Source: Palsa-1447 sp964414785
GTDB lineage: Bacteria > Verrucomicrobiota > Verrucomicrobiia > Opitutales > Opitutaceae
Direction: 5' to 3'
Assembly: GCA_964414785.1 (NCBI GenBank)
Contig: CAYPXZ010000010.1
Location: 27,594-91,593 of the forward strand
Length of the DNA: 64,000 bases
In this document: positions 24,062 to 32,866 of the stretch, one piece after another
Numbering within the stretch: position 1 is the stretch's first letter
Layout of the letters: every line of letters begins with the position of its first letter
Notes under the pieces: generated by a model
Databases searched by the model: none
What the model saw: the letters and a program-made list of their open reading frames with translations, nothing else
Told to the model about the DNA's origin: nothing
Translations under genes and position numbers: made by a program

Positions 24062-24673
24062 ATGAAAATCCTAACGGTCGAGGACGATCCGATTTCGCGC
24101 ATGATGCTCGAGGCGATGCTTCGCCAATGCGGCCACGAGCTCGTCGCGGCCGCAAACGGCGACGAGGTGCTGGCGAAGCTCGATGACAAGGACACGCGGG
24201 TCGTCGTGAGCGATTGGATGATGCCCGGGATGGACGGTCTTGAGCTGTGCAGGCGCGTGCGCCAGCGCCAGGGCGACTATGTCTATTTCATCCTGATCTC
24301 TCAGCGCACCGCCACCCGCGAGAACCGCGAGGCCGCGATGGCGGCCGGCGTGGACGAGTTCCTGGTTAAGCCGGTGAACGAGGACGACCTGTGGATGCGC
24401 CTCCACGTCGCCGAGAGGATCCTGAAGCTCACGAAGGAGGTCCAGCAGCTCGAGACGTTCCTGCCCATGTGCGGGTACTGCAAGAAGATACGGGACGACA
24501 AGGACTACTGGCAGCAGATCGAGAGCTATATCCAGGACCGGACGAGCTTTGCCTTCAGCCACAGTATCTGCCCGGACTGCTATGAGAGGAAGGTGATCCC
24601 GATGCTGCGCGAGGCGGGGGTTAAGGACCTGAGCCGCCCGAGCCGGGTGCCGACGGCGAATCGGGTCCCTTAA
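24062..24673 (+). CDS. Response regulator with C-terminal Cys-rich domain
   Basis: A 203-residue protein. The receiver domain (about 1-125) starts MKILTVEDDPISRMMLEAML, has its phospho-acceptor Asp in VVVSDWMMPGMDGLELC, and the conserved Lys in FLVKPVNEDD. A linker helix (about 125-145) leads to a C-terminal module with MCGYCKKIRDDKDYW and HSICPDCYERKVIP. This C-x2-C...C-x2-C motif is widespread at the ends of receiver proteins and probably binds a metal; its output is not known. There is no DNA-binding domain. It follows the hybrid kinase by 6 bases and is the obvious phosphate partner of the Hpt domain. Confidence 0.88.
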   Translation: MKILTVEDDPISRMMLEAMLRQCGHELVAAANGDEVLAKLDDKDTRVVVSDWMMPGMDGLELCRRVRQRQGDYVYFILISQRTATRENREAAMAAGVDEFLVKPVNEDDLWMRLHVAERILKLTKEVQQLETFLPMCGYCKKIRDDKDYWQQIESYIQDRTSFAFSHSICPDCYERKVIPMLREAGVKDLSRPSRVPTANRVP

Positions 24674-24685
24674 GGCAGCGGCCGC

Positions 24686-25357
24686 CTACGAGGCGGAGAC
24701 GGCCACCTGGCCCTCGCCCCTGGCGGGCTCAAACCACTCGGACGGGTTGCTGTCGCGCGAAAAGTCGGGGCATGCCTCCTCGAGCTTCCTGCGGAGTCGC
24801 TCGCGGGCCCTGGCGATCCGGCTCTTCACCGTGCCGACGTTGATGCCAAGCGCGCAGGCGATCTCCTCGTAGGACTGGTCCAGGACGCTGCGCATCATCA
24901 GGATCTTGCGGTGCGACGGCTCCAGGTCGTCCATGCTCGCCTCGACGATCTGAACGAACTCATTTCTCGAGCTGTCCTGGGACGGGTCCGGGGTGTCGGT
25001 CGAGAGGAGGTCGGAGAACGTCCCCTCGTCCTCGGCGCCGATCGCCGCGTCGAGCGAGAGAGTGGCGTGCCGGCGCCTGCGGAAGAAGTACCAATAGCGG
25101 TTCCTGGCCAGGTTGGTGGCGATGCGGTGCAGCCAGGTCGCCAGTGAGGAGTCCCCACGAAACGCCGACAGGCCCCGGTGGGCGCGCACGAAGGTGTCCT
25201 GCGTGATTTCCTCAGCGTCGGCGTGGTTGCGCAGAAGCGCCATAGCCGCGGCAAAGATTTTCGTCTTGTGCCGGTTCATGATTTCTCCGAAGGCGGACTC
25301 ATCACCGCCGTTGAATCGCCGAACAAGGTCGGCGTCGAGTAGGGCTTCGGTGTTCAT
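24686..25357 (-). CDS. ECF-type RNA polymerase sigma factor
   Basis: A 223-residue group 4 sigma factor. Region 2 contains FGEIMNRHKTKIFAAAMALLRNHADAEEITQDTFVRAH and STLATWLHRIATNLARNR-type sequence (here DSSLATWLHRIATNLARN). Region 4 contains RKILMMRSVLDQSYEEIA and INVGTVKSRIARARERLRR, the helix-turn-helix that reads the -35 element. ATG 25357 is used; an in-frame TTG three codons upstream is less likely. No anti-sigma gene adjoins it. It converges on the response regulator with a 12-base gap and diverges from the TonB receptor, so receptor-linked control is possible but not shown. Confidence 0.92.
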   Translation of the reverse strand: MNTEALLDADLVRRFNGGDESAFGEIMNRHKTKIFAAAMALLRNHADAEEITQDTFVRAHRGLSAFRGDSSLATWLHRIATNLARNRYWYFFRRRRHATLSLDAAIGAEDEGTFSDLLSTDTPDPSQDSSRNEFVQIVEASMDDLEPSHRKILMMRSVLDQSYEEIACALGINVGTVKSRIARARERLRRKLEEACPDFSRDSNPSEWFEPARGEGQVAVSAS

Positions 25358-25702
25358 TGTGCCCAACTACACACCTAGCCCCGTGCCACTTAATTCTGGT
25401 ATGACATAAGCTATTCGGGACCTTACTGTTAGTTATTATCGAAACGAATCATCGATTCCCCGACACCATGAATTTCGGGCATTCTGCAACAACATACGGA
25501 TGTGAAATGGGCAATCTGCACGGGCACGAAACTTTCGCGCTAGGGTTACGAATTTGCGTCACGCGATCTCTCCAAACTTCAATGCTTGACTGACCCCCAA
25601 GACGCCGATGTGGCTATCGCCTAAGATTAAAGTTCGTTCAACTTAAACGGGCCCCTCACCTAAGGGGCTCATCGTTAAATCGGTTCATCCAAGCTTACAC
25701 CT
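25358..25702. other. Divergent promoter region, sigma factor / TonB receptor
   Basis: No gene is evident in these 345 bases, which are distinctly more AT-rich than the flanks. The region must carry promoters for both divergent genes. A TTGACT (25586-25591) resembles a -35 element, but no good -10 lies at normal spacing. A short hairpin, GCCCCT-CACCTA-AGGGGC (25651-25668), lies 35 bases before the receptor start and would be in its leader. Confidence 0.45.
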
Positions 25703-28700
25703 ATGAATAAGAAGTTCCGTTCTATTGGAAAATGGATCTTGTCCGGGGCCCTCGCCCTGCTTGCCACGACGGCGACCATGTTTGCGCAGGGCGTCACGAC
25801 GTCCGGCTTGTCCGGGTTCGTTACGGACCAGTCGGGCAAGGCCGTCGCCGGCGCGACAGTCACCGCTGTCGTCGACCAGACCGGCGCGCGGTACACGGCG
25901 GTCACACGCTCCACCGGCCAGTACTCCCTGACGGGACTGAGCGCCGGCGGACCTTACACCGTGACGGCCACCGCGGCGGGACAGCCGACGGCCGAGAAGA
26001 AGGACGTATACCTTCACCTCGGTGTGACGGACGCCATCGACCTTTCCCTCGCGACCGAGGTGGTGCGCCTCGAGGCGTTCCAGGTGAGCGAGAGCGCGAG
26101 CCAGACCCGGTTTGACGCGAGCGTCATGGGAACCGGCTCCAGCTACACCCCGAAGACGATCAGCCAGATCTCGACCATCCGCCGCGACCTCCAGGATTTT
26201 GAGAACCTCGATCCCCGTGCGGTCGTCCAGCAGGTCTCCCCGTCCGACCCGGCCTACACCTTTAGCGTCTCGGGCCAGAATCCCCGCGAGAATGCGATCC
26301 TCGTCGACGGCGTGTCGGCGGCAGACAACTTCGGCCTCAACTCGAACGGCTACGCCGGCCTGCGCAACCCGATCCCGCCGGAGTGGATCTCCTCGGCGAC
26401 CCTCGCGATCAACCCCTTCGACACGGTCTACAGCGGCTTCCTCGGCGGCGTCCTCGACGTCAACCTGAAGTCCGGAACGAACGAGTTCCACGGATCGGCG
26501 TACGAGATCTACACGGGCACGAACATGCGCGGCCCCGACCCGGTCGTCGGCCTCCTCGGCAAGCACGAGGTGACGCAGCAGCACACGACGGGCGCGACGA
26601 TCGGCGGCCCGATCATCAAGGATAAGCTCTTCTTCTTCCTCGGCTACGACGCATTCCGCCAGATCGCGGCCGCCCCCGCACAGCTCTTCAATCCCCTCGG
26701 CTCGCCGACGGGCCAGACGCAGGTCGCCTCGATCGTCTCCGCGCTGGAGGCCGGCTACACGGTTGGCGGCCACACCTACACCTACAATCCCGGCCCGCTC
26801 GCGGCGATCAGCCACACCTGGGAGCAGAACTTCGTCGGAAAGATCGACTGGAACATCTCGGACACGCAGAAGTTCGCGTTCACGTTCCGCCACACGAAGG
26901 GCGACGCGCCCGTGTTCTACAACTACACGGGAGCCACATCGACGGACTTCGCGACCTCGTGGTACAACTCGAACCGCAGCGACCAGTCGTACACGGCCCA
27001 GCTGAACAGCGACTGGAGCCACTTCGTCCCCGACTTCCACACGGAGATCGAGGCCACGTACAAGCGCTACAACGGCACGGCGTCCCTCAACGGCCCGAAG
27101 CTGCCCGCGCTCACGATCAACGGCGTCTCGGGCGTAACCAGCCTGGGCACCACGGTCACAAGCGGCTCTCTCTTCACCGGCACCTACTGGGCCTACCAGG
27201 ACAACAACATCTACACCTGGGAGCAGGAGGAGCACGCCTACGGCACCTACGCCCTTGGGAACCACACCTTCAAGTTCGGCGTCCAGCTTGATCGCACCGG
27301 CTACACGGACACGTTCATCCCGAACGCCATCGGCAGCTTCTCGTTCAACAGCGTCTCGGACTTCCTCGCGGGCAAGGTCTTGGCGTCGACGGTGGCGGTG
27401 CCCAACACCCCGTACTTCACGTCGTTCGACCAGGCGGTCTCGCACTACTACCTGCTCGATATCGCACCCCTGATCCAGGACACCTGGAAGCCGAACTCGC
27501 AGCTGACGGTCGTCGGCGGCCTGCGCATGGACTACCCCTACGAGCCCCAGAGGCCGCCGAACACGCTGCTCTTCTCGAACAACTTCGGCTACTCGAACTC
27601 GTCGACGATGAGCGGCAACTACACGATCTCTCCGCGCCTCGGGTTCAACTACCTCCTGCCCACCAAGGCGAAGACCCAGATCCGCGGCGGCGTGGGACTC
27701 TTCCTCGGCCAGAACCCGGTCGTCTGGGTTGAGAACTCCTTCAACAACGCGGGCCAGGTGAACAGCATCCAGAACGGCGTCGTCTCCTCGGCCGCGCCCA
27801 CGGTCGACATCACTGACAAGAACTTCCACTGGCCGTCCACCTGGAAGGAAAACCTCGCGATCGACCGCGAGCTGCCCTTCCTGCACCTGGTCGCGACCGC
27901 CGAGGTCGACCTGACCCAGGTGAACCAGGATGTGTTCTACCAGGAGATCAACCCGTACGTCGTCCCCTCGGGCTCGACGACAATGCCTGACGGGCGCATC
28001 CGCTACGCCGGCGCCATAACGCCTGGATCGACGGGTACCATCGGCTCCTACGTGCTCTCGAACGCCCCCGCGGGCTACTACACCTCGGTCACGAGCACGC
28101 CCACGACGCTCTACCAGTACAAGACGATCGGCGCGACCTACGACCTTAAGAACACCAACAAGGGTGGAAGCCAGGAGTACACGGTCGAGCTGGCCCGGCC
28201 GCTCATCGACAACTGGGCCATCAGCGCCGCCTACACGTACACCCACGCCACGCAGGTCGCACCGTTCACATCCTCGGTCGCGTCATCCGGCTTCGGCGCC
28301 CAGCCGTACATCAATCCGAACGACAACATCGCCTACCGCTCGAACTACTCGGTCCCGAACAAGTTCGTCCTGACGGGCACGTACGAGTTCCACTTCCTCA
28401 AGGAGAAGAACTCGGCGACCTCGGTCGCGATGCAGTTCATCACCCAGACGGGCTCGGCCTTCAGCTACGTGTTCAAGGGTGACCCGAGCGGCGCCGGCAT
28501 CACCGGTGAGGGTCTCTTCTACGTCCCGACCGGCCCCAACGACCCCAAGGTCATGTGGCTGAACGCGACGGAGGAGGCGAACTTCTTCAACTACCTGGCG
28601 GGCACGCCCGGCCTCGCAAAGTGGGCCGGCAAGATCGTCCCGCGCAACTCGGCGAACGCCGGCGAGCAGACGAGCCTCAACGTGCACGTCGAGCAGCAGG

Positions 28701-28954
28701 TGCCGATCCACGGGGACATCCGAGTCGTCCTCTTCGCGGACTGCTTCAACTTCGCGAACCTGATCAACAAGAAGTACGGCGTCGTGAACAACTTCAACAA
28801 CTCGTTCATCACGCAGACGGTCGCCGGCACGGGCTACAACAAGGCGACGAACCAGTACATCTACACGTTCAACCCGTCGACGCTCGGGTTCTCGACGATC
28901 TACTCCGACATGTCGCGCTGGCAGCTGCAAGTCGGCGCGCGCCTCGAGTTCTAA
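25703..28954 (+). CDS. TonB-dependent receptor, Oar-like
   Basis: A 1083-residue outer-membrane receptor. A signal peptide (MNKKFRSIGKWILSGALALL, cleaved near MFAQ) is followed by a carboxypeptidase-D-regulatory-like beta-sandwich (about 35-115: LSGFVTDQSGKAVAGATV). The plug domain holds SGQNPRENAILVDGVSAADN and GGVLDVNLKSGTNEFHGSAY, and a long beta-barrel ends in a terminal aromatic (LQVGARLEF). This layout matches Oar-type receptors. Unlike most TonB receptors there is no obvious TonB box at the mature N-terminus. Likely substrates are oligosaccharides or peptides, which is inference. It is transcribed alone and followed by a strong terminator. Asn, Thr and Tyr are abundant, as usual for barrels. 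Confidence 0.92.
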   Translation: MNKKFRSIGKWILSGALALLATTATMFAQGVTTSGLSGFVTDQSGKAVAGATVTAVVDQTGARYTAVTRSTGQYSLTGLSAGGPYTVTATAAGQPTAEKKDVYLHLGVTDAIDLSLATEVVRLEAFQVSESASQTRFDASVMGTGSSYTPKTISQISTIRRDLQDFENLDPRAVVQQVSPSDPAYTFSVSGQNPRENAILVDGVSAADNFGLNSNGYAGLRNPIPPEWISSATLAINPFDTVYSGFLGGVLDVNLKSGTNEFHGSAYEIYTGTNMRGPDPVVGLLGKHEVTQQHTTGATIGGPIIKDKLFFFLGYDAFRQIAAAPAQLFNPLGSPTGQTQVASIVSALEAGYTVGGHTYTYNPGPLAAISHTWEQNFVGKIDWNISDTQKFAFTFRHTKGDAPVFYNYTGATSTDFATSWYNSNRSDQSYTAQLNSDWSHFVPDFHTEIEATYKRYNGTASLNGPKLPALTINGVSGVTSLGTTVTSGSLFTGTYWAYQDNNIYTWEQEEHAYGTYALGNHTFKFGVQLDRTGYTDTFIPNAIGSFSFNSVSDFLAGKVLASTVAVPNTPYFTSFDQAVSHYYLLDIAPLIQDTWKPNSQLTVVGGLRMDYPYEPQRPPNTLLFSNNFGYSNSSTMSGNYTISPRLGFNYLLPTKAKTQIRGGVGLFLGQNPVVWVENSFNNAGQVNSIQNGVVSSAAPTVDITDKNFHWPSTWKENLAIDRELPFLHLVATAEVDLTQVNQDVFYQEINPYVVPSGSTTMPDGRIRYAGAITPGSTGTIGSYVLSNAPAGYYTSVTSTPTTLYQYKTIGATYDLKNTNKGGSQEYTVELARPLIDNWAISAAYTYTHATQVAPFTSSVASSGFGAQPYINPNDNIAYRSNYSVPNKFVLTGTYEFHFLKEKNSATSVAMQFITQTGSAFSYVFKGDPSGAGITGEGLFYVPTGPNDPKVMWLNATEEANFFNYLAGTPGLAKWAGKIVPRNSANAGEQTSLNVHVEQQVPIHGDIRVVLFADCFNFANLINKKYGVVNNFNNSFITQTVAGTGYNKATNQYIYTFNPSTLGFSTIYSDMSRWQLQVGARLEF

Positions 28955-28987
28955 GATTCGAAGGCACGGGACCCGGTCCCGAATGCG

Positions 28988-29019
28988 AACGGCCGCCCCG
29001 AAAGGGGCGGCCGTTCCTG
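28988..29019 (+). terminator. Intrinsic terminator after TonB receptor gene
   Basis: Perfect 12-bp stem AACGGCCGCCCC / GGGGCGGCCGTT (28988-28999, 29004-29015) with a GAAA tetraloop, 33 bases after the receptor stop. The T-tract is short and broken (CCTGCTTTA). Confidence 0.8.
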
Positions 29020-29100
29020 CTTTAGGGGTCCGGCGATTTCTGGACGCGCTTTGTACCGCGGCTTGTCGTGGGGCGCACAGTGCCATTAGTCTGCCGGTTC

Positions 29101-31041
29101 ATGACGGCCCCCTCGATGCCAGACGCGGCACCGGCGAGCGACCTTCGGTCGACCCTAGCCCTGTGCTCGACCGGGATCGTGCTAGCCGTCGCGGCGGCCT
29201 ACAGCCACGGCCTTGGGGGGGCGTTCCTGTTCGACGACCTGGACTCGATCGTCGGCAACCCGACAATCCGGCACCTCGGGGGCGCGCTCTTTCCCCCGGG
29301 CGGCGCCACGGTGAGCGGGCGGCCGCTCCTTAACCTCTCGTTCGCCCTCAACTACGCGGTCTCGGGCACCGCGCCCTGGAGCTACCACGCGCTCAACCTG
29401 GCAATCCACGCCGCGGCCGCCCTCGTCCTCTTCGGGATTGTGCGGCGCACGCTCGAATTCCCGGCGGCGGGTTCCCGGCCCCCCATGGAGGGGGTTGCCG
29501 TCGCCTTTGCGGTCTCGCTCCTCTGGGCCCTTCACCCCCTTCAGACGGAGTCGGTCGCCTATGTCGTCCAGCGCGCGGAGTCGCTCATGGGGCTCCTCTA
29601 CCTGCTAACCCTCTATGCCTTCATCCGGTTTGCGCAGGGAGGCACTACAGCCTGGGCCTACGCTTCGTTCGCGTCATGCCTCCTCGGCGTTGCGACGAAG
29701 GAGGTCATGGCCACGGCCCCCTTGGTCGTCTTTCTCTACGACCGCTGCTTCGCGGCCGGCTCATTCAGGGAAGCCTGGGCCAGGAGGGGGGCGCTCCACC
29801 TGAGCCTCGCGGCCTGCTGGGTGCCGCTGGCGGTGTTGGTGGCGCACACCCAGGGGCGCGCGGGGACAGCGGGGTTCGCATCGGGTGTTCCCTGGTGGAC
29901 CTACCTCTTGGCCCAGATGCAGGCCATCCCGCACTACCTGCGGCTCGCGGCCTGGCCGAGCCCCCTGGTCGGCGACTACGGCCGCACGCTTGCAGGCTCG
30001 CCGCTTGCCGTCGCCGCCGGGGCGTGCCTTGTCGCCGCACTCGCGGCCGGCACCTGGCTCCTGCTTGTGCGAAGGCCCGCGCTCGGGTTCCTCGGTGCCT
30101 GGCTGCTGGTGGTCCTGGCGCCGTCGTCGAGCTTCGTGCCGGTGGCGACGGAGATCGTAGCGGAGCACCGGATGTACCTGCCGCTTGCGGCGCTTGCGGC
30201 GCTGGCCGCCTTGGGCCTCCAGGCCTGGCTCGGGGCAACGCGCCTTTTCCTAGCCTGCGTGTTCCTAGTGGCTGCGCTCCTCGGGGCCCTGACGGCCGCA
30301 AGGGTGCGGGTCTACGCGGGGCCGGTCGCATTCTGGAGCGATGTGGCCTCGAAGGTCCCCGGAAACGCAGGGGCGTGGAACAACCTGGGGGTTATCCTCG
30401 CGGCTCGGGGCGAACACCAGGCGGCCACAGCCTACTTCCGCAGGGCCCTTGAGCGGGCTCCCGCGTATGCCACGGCGCACTTTAACCTCGGGAAATCCCT
30501 GTCGGCAACGGGCCACGCTGCGGACGCCGCCGTTGAATTTCGGGAGGCGCTCAGGGCGCTCCCGGGGGATCCGTCGGTCCACAGGGGTCTCGGAAACGCG
30601 CTTGCCCTGCAGGGGCGGGCGGCCGCGGCGGCGGCCGAGTACCGCGAGGCGATCCGGCTCGACCCGGGCCGCGCGGACGCCTGGTTTGACCTCGGCGAGG
30701 CCATGGTCGACCTGGGAGACCTCCCTCGGGCTTCGGAAGCCTACGCGAGCGCCGTGCGGCTAAGCCCGGGCTACGCGGAGGCGAGGGTCAGCCTTGCGAA
30801 CGTCCTCGTGCAGCTGGGCCGGGGCGACGACGCGGTCGAGGCCTACCGCGCGGCCCTGCGCCTCGAGCCGGGGGCCGCCGACGTCCACAACAACCTCGGA
30901 AGCCTCTATGCCGGCATGGGCCGTTTCACCGAGGCGCGTGCGGAGTTCGAGAAGGCCCTCCAGCTCAGGCCGGACTATGCTGACGCCAGGGACAACCTTG
31001 CGCGGCTCGGCGCCCTCGAGGCCGGGAGGGGCCGGCCATGA
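29101..31041 (+). CDS. TMTC/PMT-like membrane protein with TPR repeats (1 of 3)
   Basis: A 646-residue protein. The N-terminal about 400 residues form 10 or more membrane helices with the GT-C features of TMTC/DUF1736 proteins: an acidic first loop (FLFDDLDSIVGNP), LHPLQTESVAYVVQRAESLMG and LVVLAPSSSFVPVATEIVAEHRMYLP. The C-terminal about 215 residues are six or so TPR units (for example GAWNNLGVILAARGEHQAATAYFRRALERAPA). Eukaryotic TMTC proteins are O-mannosyltransferases; the role of bacterial homologues is not established. ATG 29101 is preferred over upstream in-frame codons. It overlaps the next gene by ATGA and is clearly paralogous to the next two genes. Confidence 0.82.
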   Translation: MTAPSMPDAAPASDLRSTLALCSTGIVLAVAAAYSHGLGGAFLFDDLDSIVGNPTIRHLGGALFPPGGATVSGRPLLNLSFALNYAVSGTAPWSYHALNLAIHAAAALVLFGIVRRTLEFPAAGSRPPMEGVAVAFAVSLLWALHPLQTESVAYVVQRAESLMGLLYLLTLYAFIRFAQGGTTAWAYASFASCLLGVATKEVMATAPLVVFLYDRCFAAGSFREAWARRGALHLSLAACWVPLAVLVAHTQGRAGTAGFASGVPWWTYLLAQMQAIPHYLRLAAWPSPLVGDYGRTLAGSPLAVAAGACLVAALAAGTWLLLVRRPALGFLGAWLLVVLAPSSSFVPVATEIVAEHRMYLPLAALAALAALGLQAWLGATRLFLACVFLVAALLGALTAARVRVYAGPVAFWSDVASKVPGNAGAWNNLGVILAARGEHQAATAYFRRALERAPAYATAHFNLGKSLSATGHAADAAVEFREALRALPGDPSVHRGLGNALALQGRAAAAAAEYREAIRLDPGRADAWFDLGEAMVDLGDLPRASEAYASAVRLSPGYAEARVSLANVLVQLGRGDDAVEAYRAALRLEPGAADVHNNLGSLYAGMGRFTEARAEFEKALQLRPDYADARDNLARLGALEAGRGRP

Positions 31042-32858
31042 AGATCCTCCTGAGGGCGCTCGCCCTGGCGCTCGTGGGCGCCTGGATCTACACCCCGTGC
31101 CTGCACGGGACATGGCTGTGGGACGACGGGCTTGAGATCACCAGGAACGCGGCCTTGCGCGTCCCGGGGGGATGGTGGCGGACCTGGCTCCATCCCGAGG
31201 GCATGGACTATTTCCCGCTCAAGAACAGCCTGCAGTGGCTCGAGTGGCACCTCTGGGGCGCCGACCCGGCCGCCTACCACGGGGTCAACCTGGGGCTCCA
31301 CATCCTGTCGGCCCTGCTGGTCTGGAGGCTCCTCCACATGCTCGGGATCCGGGCGGCCTACCTGGGGGCGCTGATCTTCGTGGCCCACCCGATGGCGGTC
31401 GAGTCCGTGGCGTGGATCTCCGAGTTCAAGAACACCGTTTCGCTGCCGCCGCTCCTTTTCGCGTCGATCGCCATGGTGGAATTCTACCGCACCGGCAGCC
31501 GCTTTGCCTGGATCAAGTCGCTCCTCTGGTTTGTCGCGGCGCTCTGCTGCAAGACCTCGGTGGTGATGTTCCCCTTCGTCGTGCTTCTCTACGAATGGTG
31601 GCGGCGCGGGCGCGTCACCCCCCGCGACCTGCGCAAGGCTGTGCCGTTCTTCGGAGCCTCGCTTGCGATGGGCTGCGCGACCGTTTGGTTCCAGTCGACC
31701 CGGGCGATAGGGGCGGTCTCGGCGCCTGACCCCCTGGGGGCGAGGGTGGCCCAGGCCGCGCTGAGCGTGGCCGCGTACGCCCGGCAGGCCGTGTGGCCCT
31801 CGGGGCTCGAGCCCATCTACCCGCCTATCCAGGGGCTTCTCCCGGCGTTCGCAGCGGGCCTAGGCATCCTTGCGGCCCTAGCCCTCTTCTGGATCTACCG
31901 GGCGGGGTGGGGCAGGCATGCCCTCCTCGGGGGGGGCTGGTTCCTCCTCAACCTTGTCCCTGTCCTCGGCATCCTTCCCATGGCCTACAGCCGGATCTCC
32001 CCGAGGGCGGACCACTTCGCCTACCTTCCCCTCGTGGGGCTTGCCGGGCTGGCCGCCGCGGGCCTCTGCGCCGGCGTCGACGCGCTCGTCAAGCGCGGGG
32101 CGCCGCGCCTGCCGGTCCGGATTATCCTCGCCGCGGCCGCGGTGGCAGCCGTCGCCCTCATGGCGCGGCAGGCGCACTCCTATGCCGCGGCCTACAGGGA
32201 CGAGAAATCGCTCTGGAGCTATGCCGTCCAGCAGAACCCCGGCGCCTGGCTTGCCCATAACAACCTGGGGAAGGTGTTCCTGCAGGAGGGCCGCCCGGCG
32301 GACGCTGCGAAGGAGTTCGGTGAGGCTGTCAGGATCCGTGCCGACTCGCCGGAGGCGCACGCGAACCTGGGGAACGCGCTTGAGGCGACGGGCGAGGTTG
32401 AGGCGGCGCGCCTCGAATATGCGTCGGCGATCCGGATCGACCCCGGCTTCGCGGGCGCTCACTTCAACCTGGGACTGTCGCTGCTGAAGGCCGGCCGCCG
32501 GCAGGAGGCCGCGGGCGAGTTCCTGGAGGCCCTCAGGAGGGAGCCCGGCCACGCCGCTGCCCGCAACAGCCTGGGTCTGGCCCTCGCCGGCATGGGCCGC
32601 CTGGACGAGGCCCGCGAGCAGTACCGGCTCGCCCTCGGACTTGATCCCGAGCTCAAGGAGGCCCACCTGAACCTGGGCAACGCCCTCTTCCGGTCCGGGC
32701 TCCTTGAGGAGGCGGTCGCCGAGTACCGGCAGGCCCTGCGCATAGACCCGGGGTATGCGGGCGCGCACAGCAACCTCGGCCAGGCCCTTCAAGGGCTCGG
32801 CCACCACGCCGAGGCCGAGGCCGAATTCGGCGAGGCCCGCCGCGCGGCTAATCGTTGA
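31038..32858 (+). CDS. TMTC/PMT-like membrane protein with TPR repeats (2 of 3)
   Basis: A 606-residue paralogue of the gene before. The membrane half starts with a signal-anchor (ALALALVGAWIYTPCL) and the acidic loop WLWDDGLEITRN. It has VAHPMAVESVAWISEFKNTVSL at the place of the TESVAYVVQR motif, and AYSRISPRADHFAYLPLVGL before the last helices. The TPR half (about 400-600) repeats units such as AHNNLGKVFLQEGRPADAAKEF and AHLNLGNALFRSGLLEEAVAEY. It overlaps the upstream stop (ATGA), so the two are translated together. A lipid-linked sugar donor is likely by analogy with GT-C enzymes, but the substrate is unknown. Confidence 0.82.
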   Translation: MKILLRALALALVGAWIYTPCLHGTWLWDDGLEITRNAALRVPGGWWRTWLHPEGMDYFPLKNSLQWLEWHLWGADPAAYHGVNLGLHILSALLVWRLLHMLGIRAAYLGALIFVAHPMAVESVAWISEFKNTVSLPPLLFASIAMVEFYRTGSRFAWIKSLLWFVAALCCKTSVVMFPFVVLLYEWWRRGRVTPRDLRKAVPFFGASLAMGCATVWFQSTRAIGAVSAPDPLGARVAQAALSVAAYARQAVWPSGLEPIYPPIQGLLPAFAAGLGILAALALFWIYRAGWGRHALLGGGWFLLNLVPVLGILPMAYSRISPRADHFAYLPLVGLAGLAAAGLCAGVDALVKRGAPRLPVRIILAAAAVAAVALMARQAHSYAAAYRDEKSLWSYAVQQNPGAWLAHNNLGKVFLQEGRPADAAKEFGEAVRIRADSPEAHANLGNALEATGEVEAARLEYASAIRIDPGFAGAHFNLGLSLLKAGRRQEAAGEFLEALRREPGHAAARNSLGLALAGMGRLDEAREQYRLALGLDPELKEAHLNLGNALFRSGLLEEAVAEYRQALRIDPGYAGAHSNLGQALQGLGHHAEAEAEFGEARRAANR

Positions 32859-32866
32859 CTCGCGGG

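Noticed and set aside
24674..24705. CCGCC/GGCGG repeat between the response regulator and sigma factor as a bidirectional terminator
   Set aside because: Five-base-pair stem within coding sequence and no T-tract on either side.
25586..25614. TTGACT-based sigma-70 promoter for the TonB receptor
   Set aside because: No acceptable -10 element at 16-18 bases spacing.
25685..28246. Long antisense frame over the TonB receptor
   Set aside because: Its product is Val/Arg/Asp-rich low-complexity sequence, a reverse shadow of the receptor.
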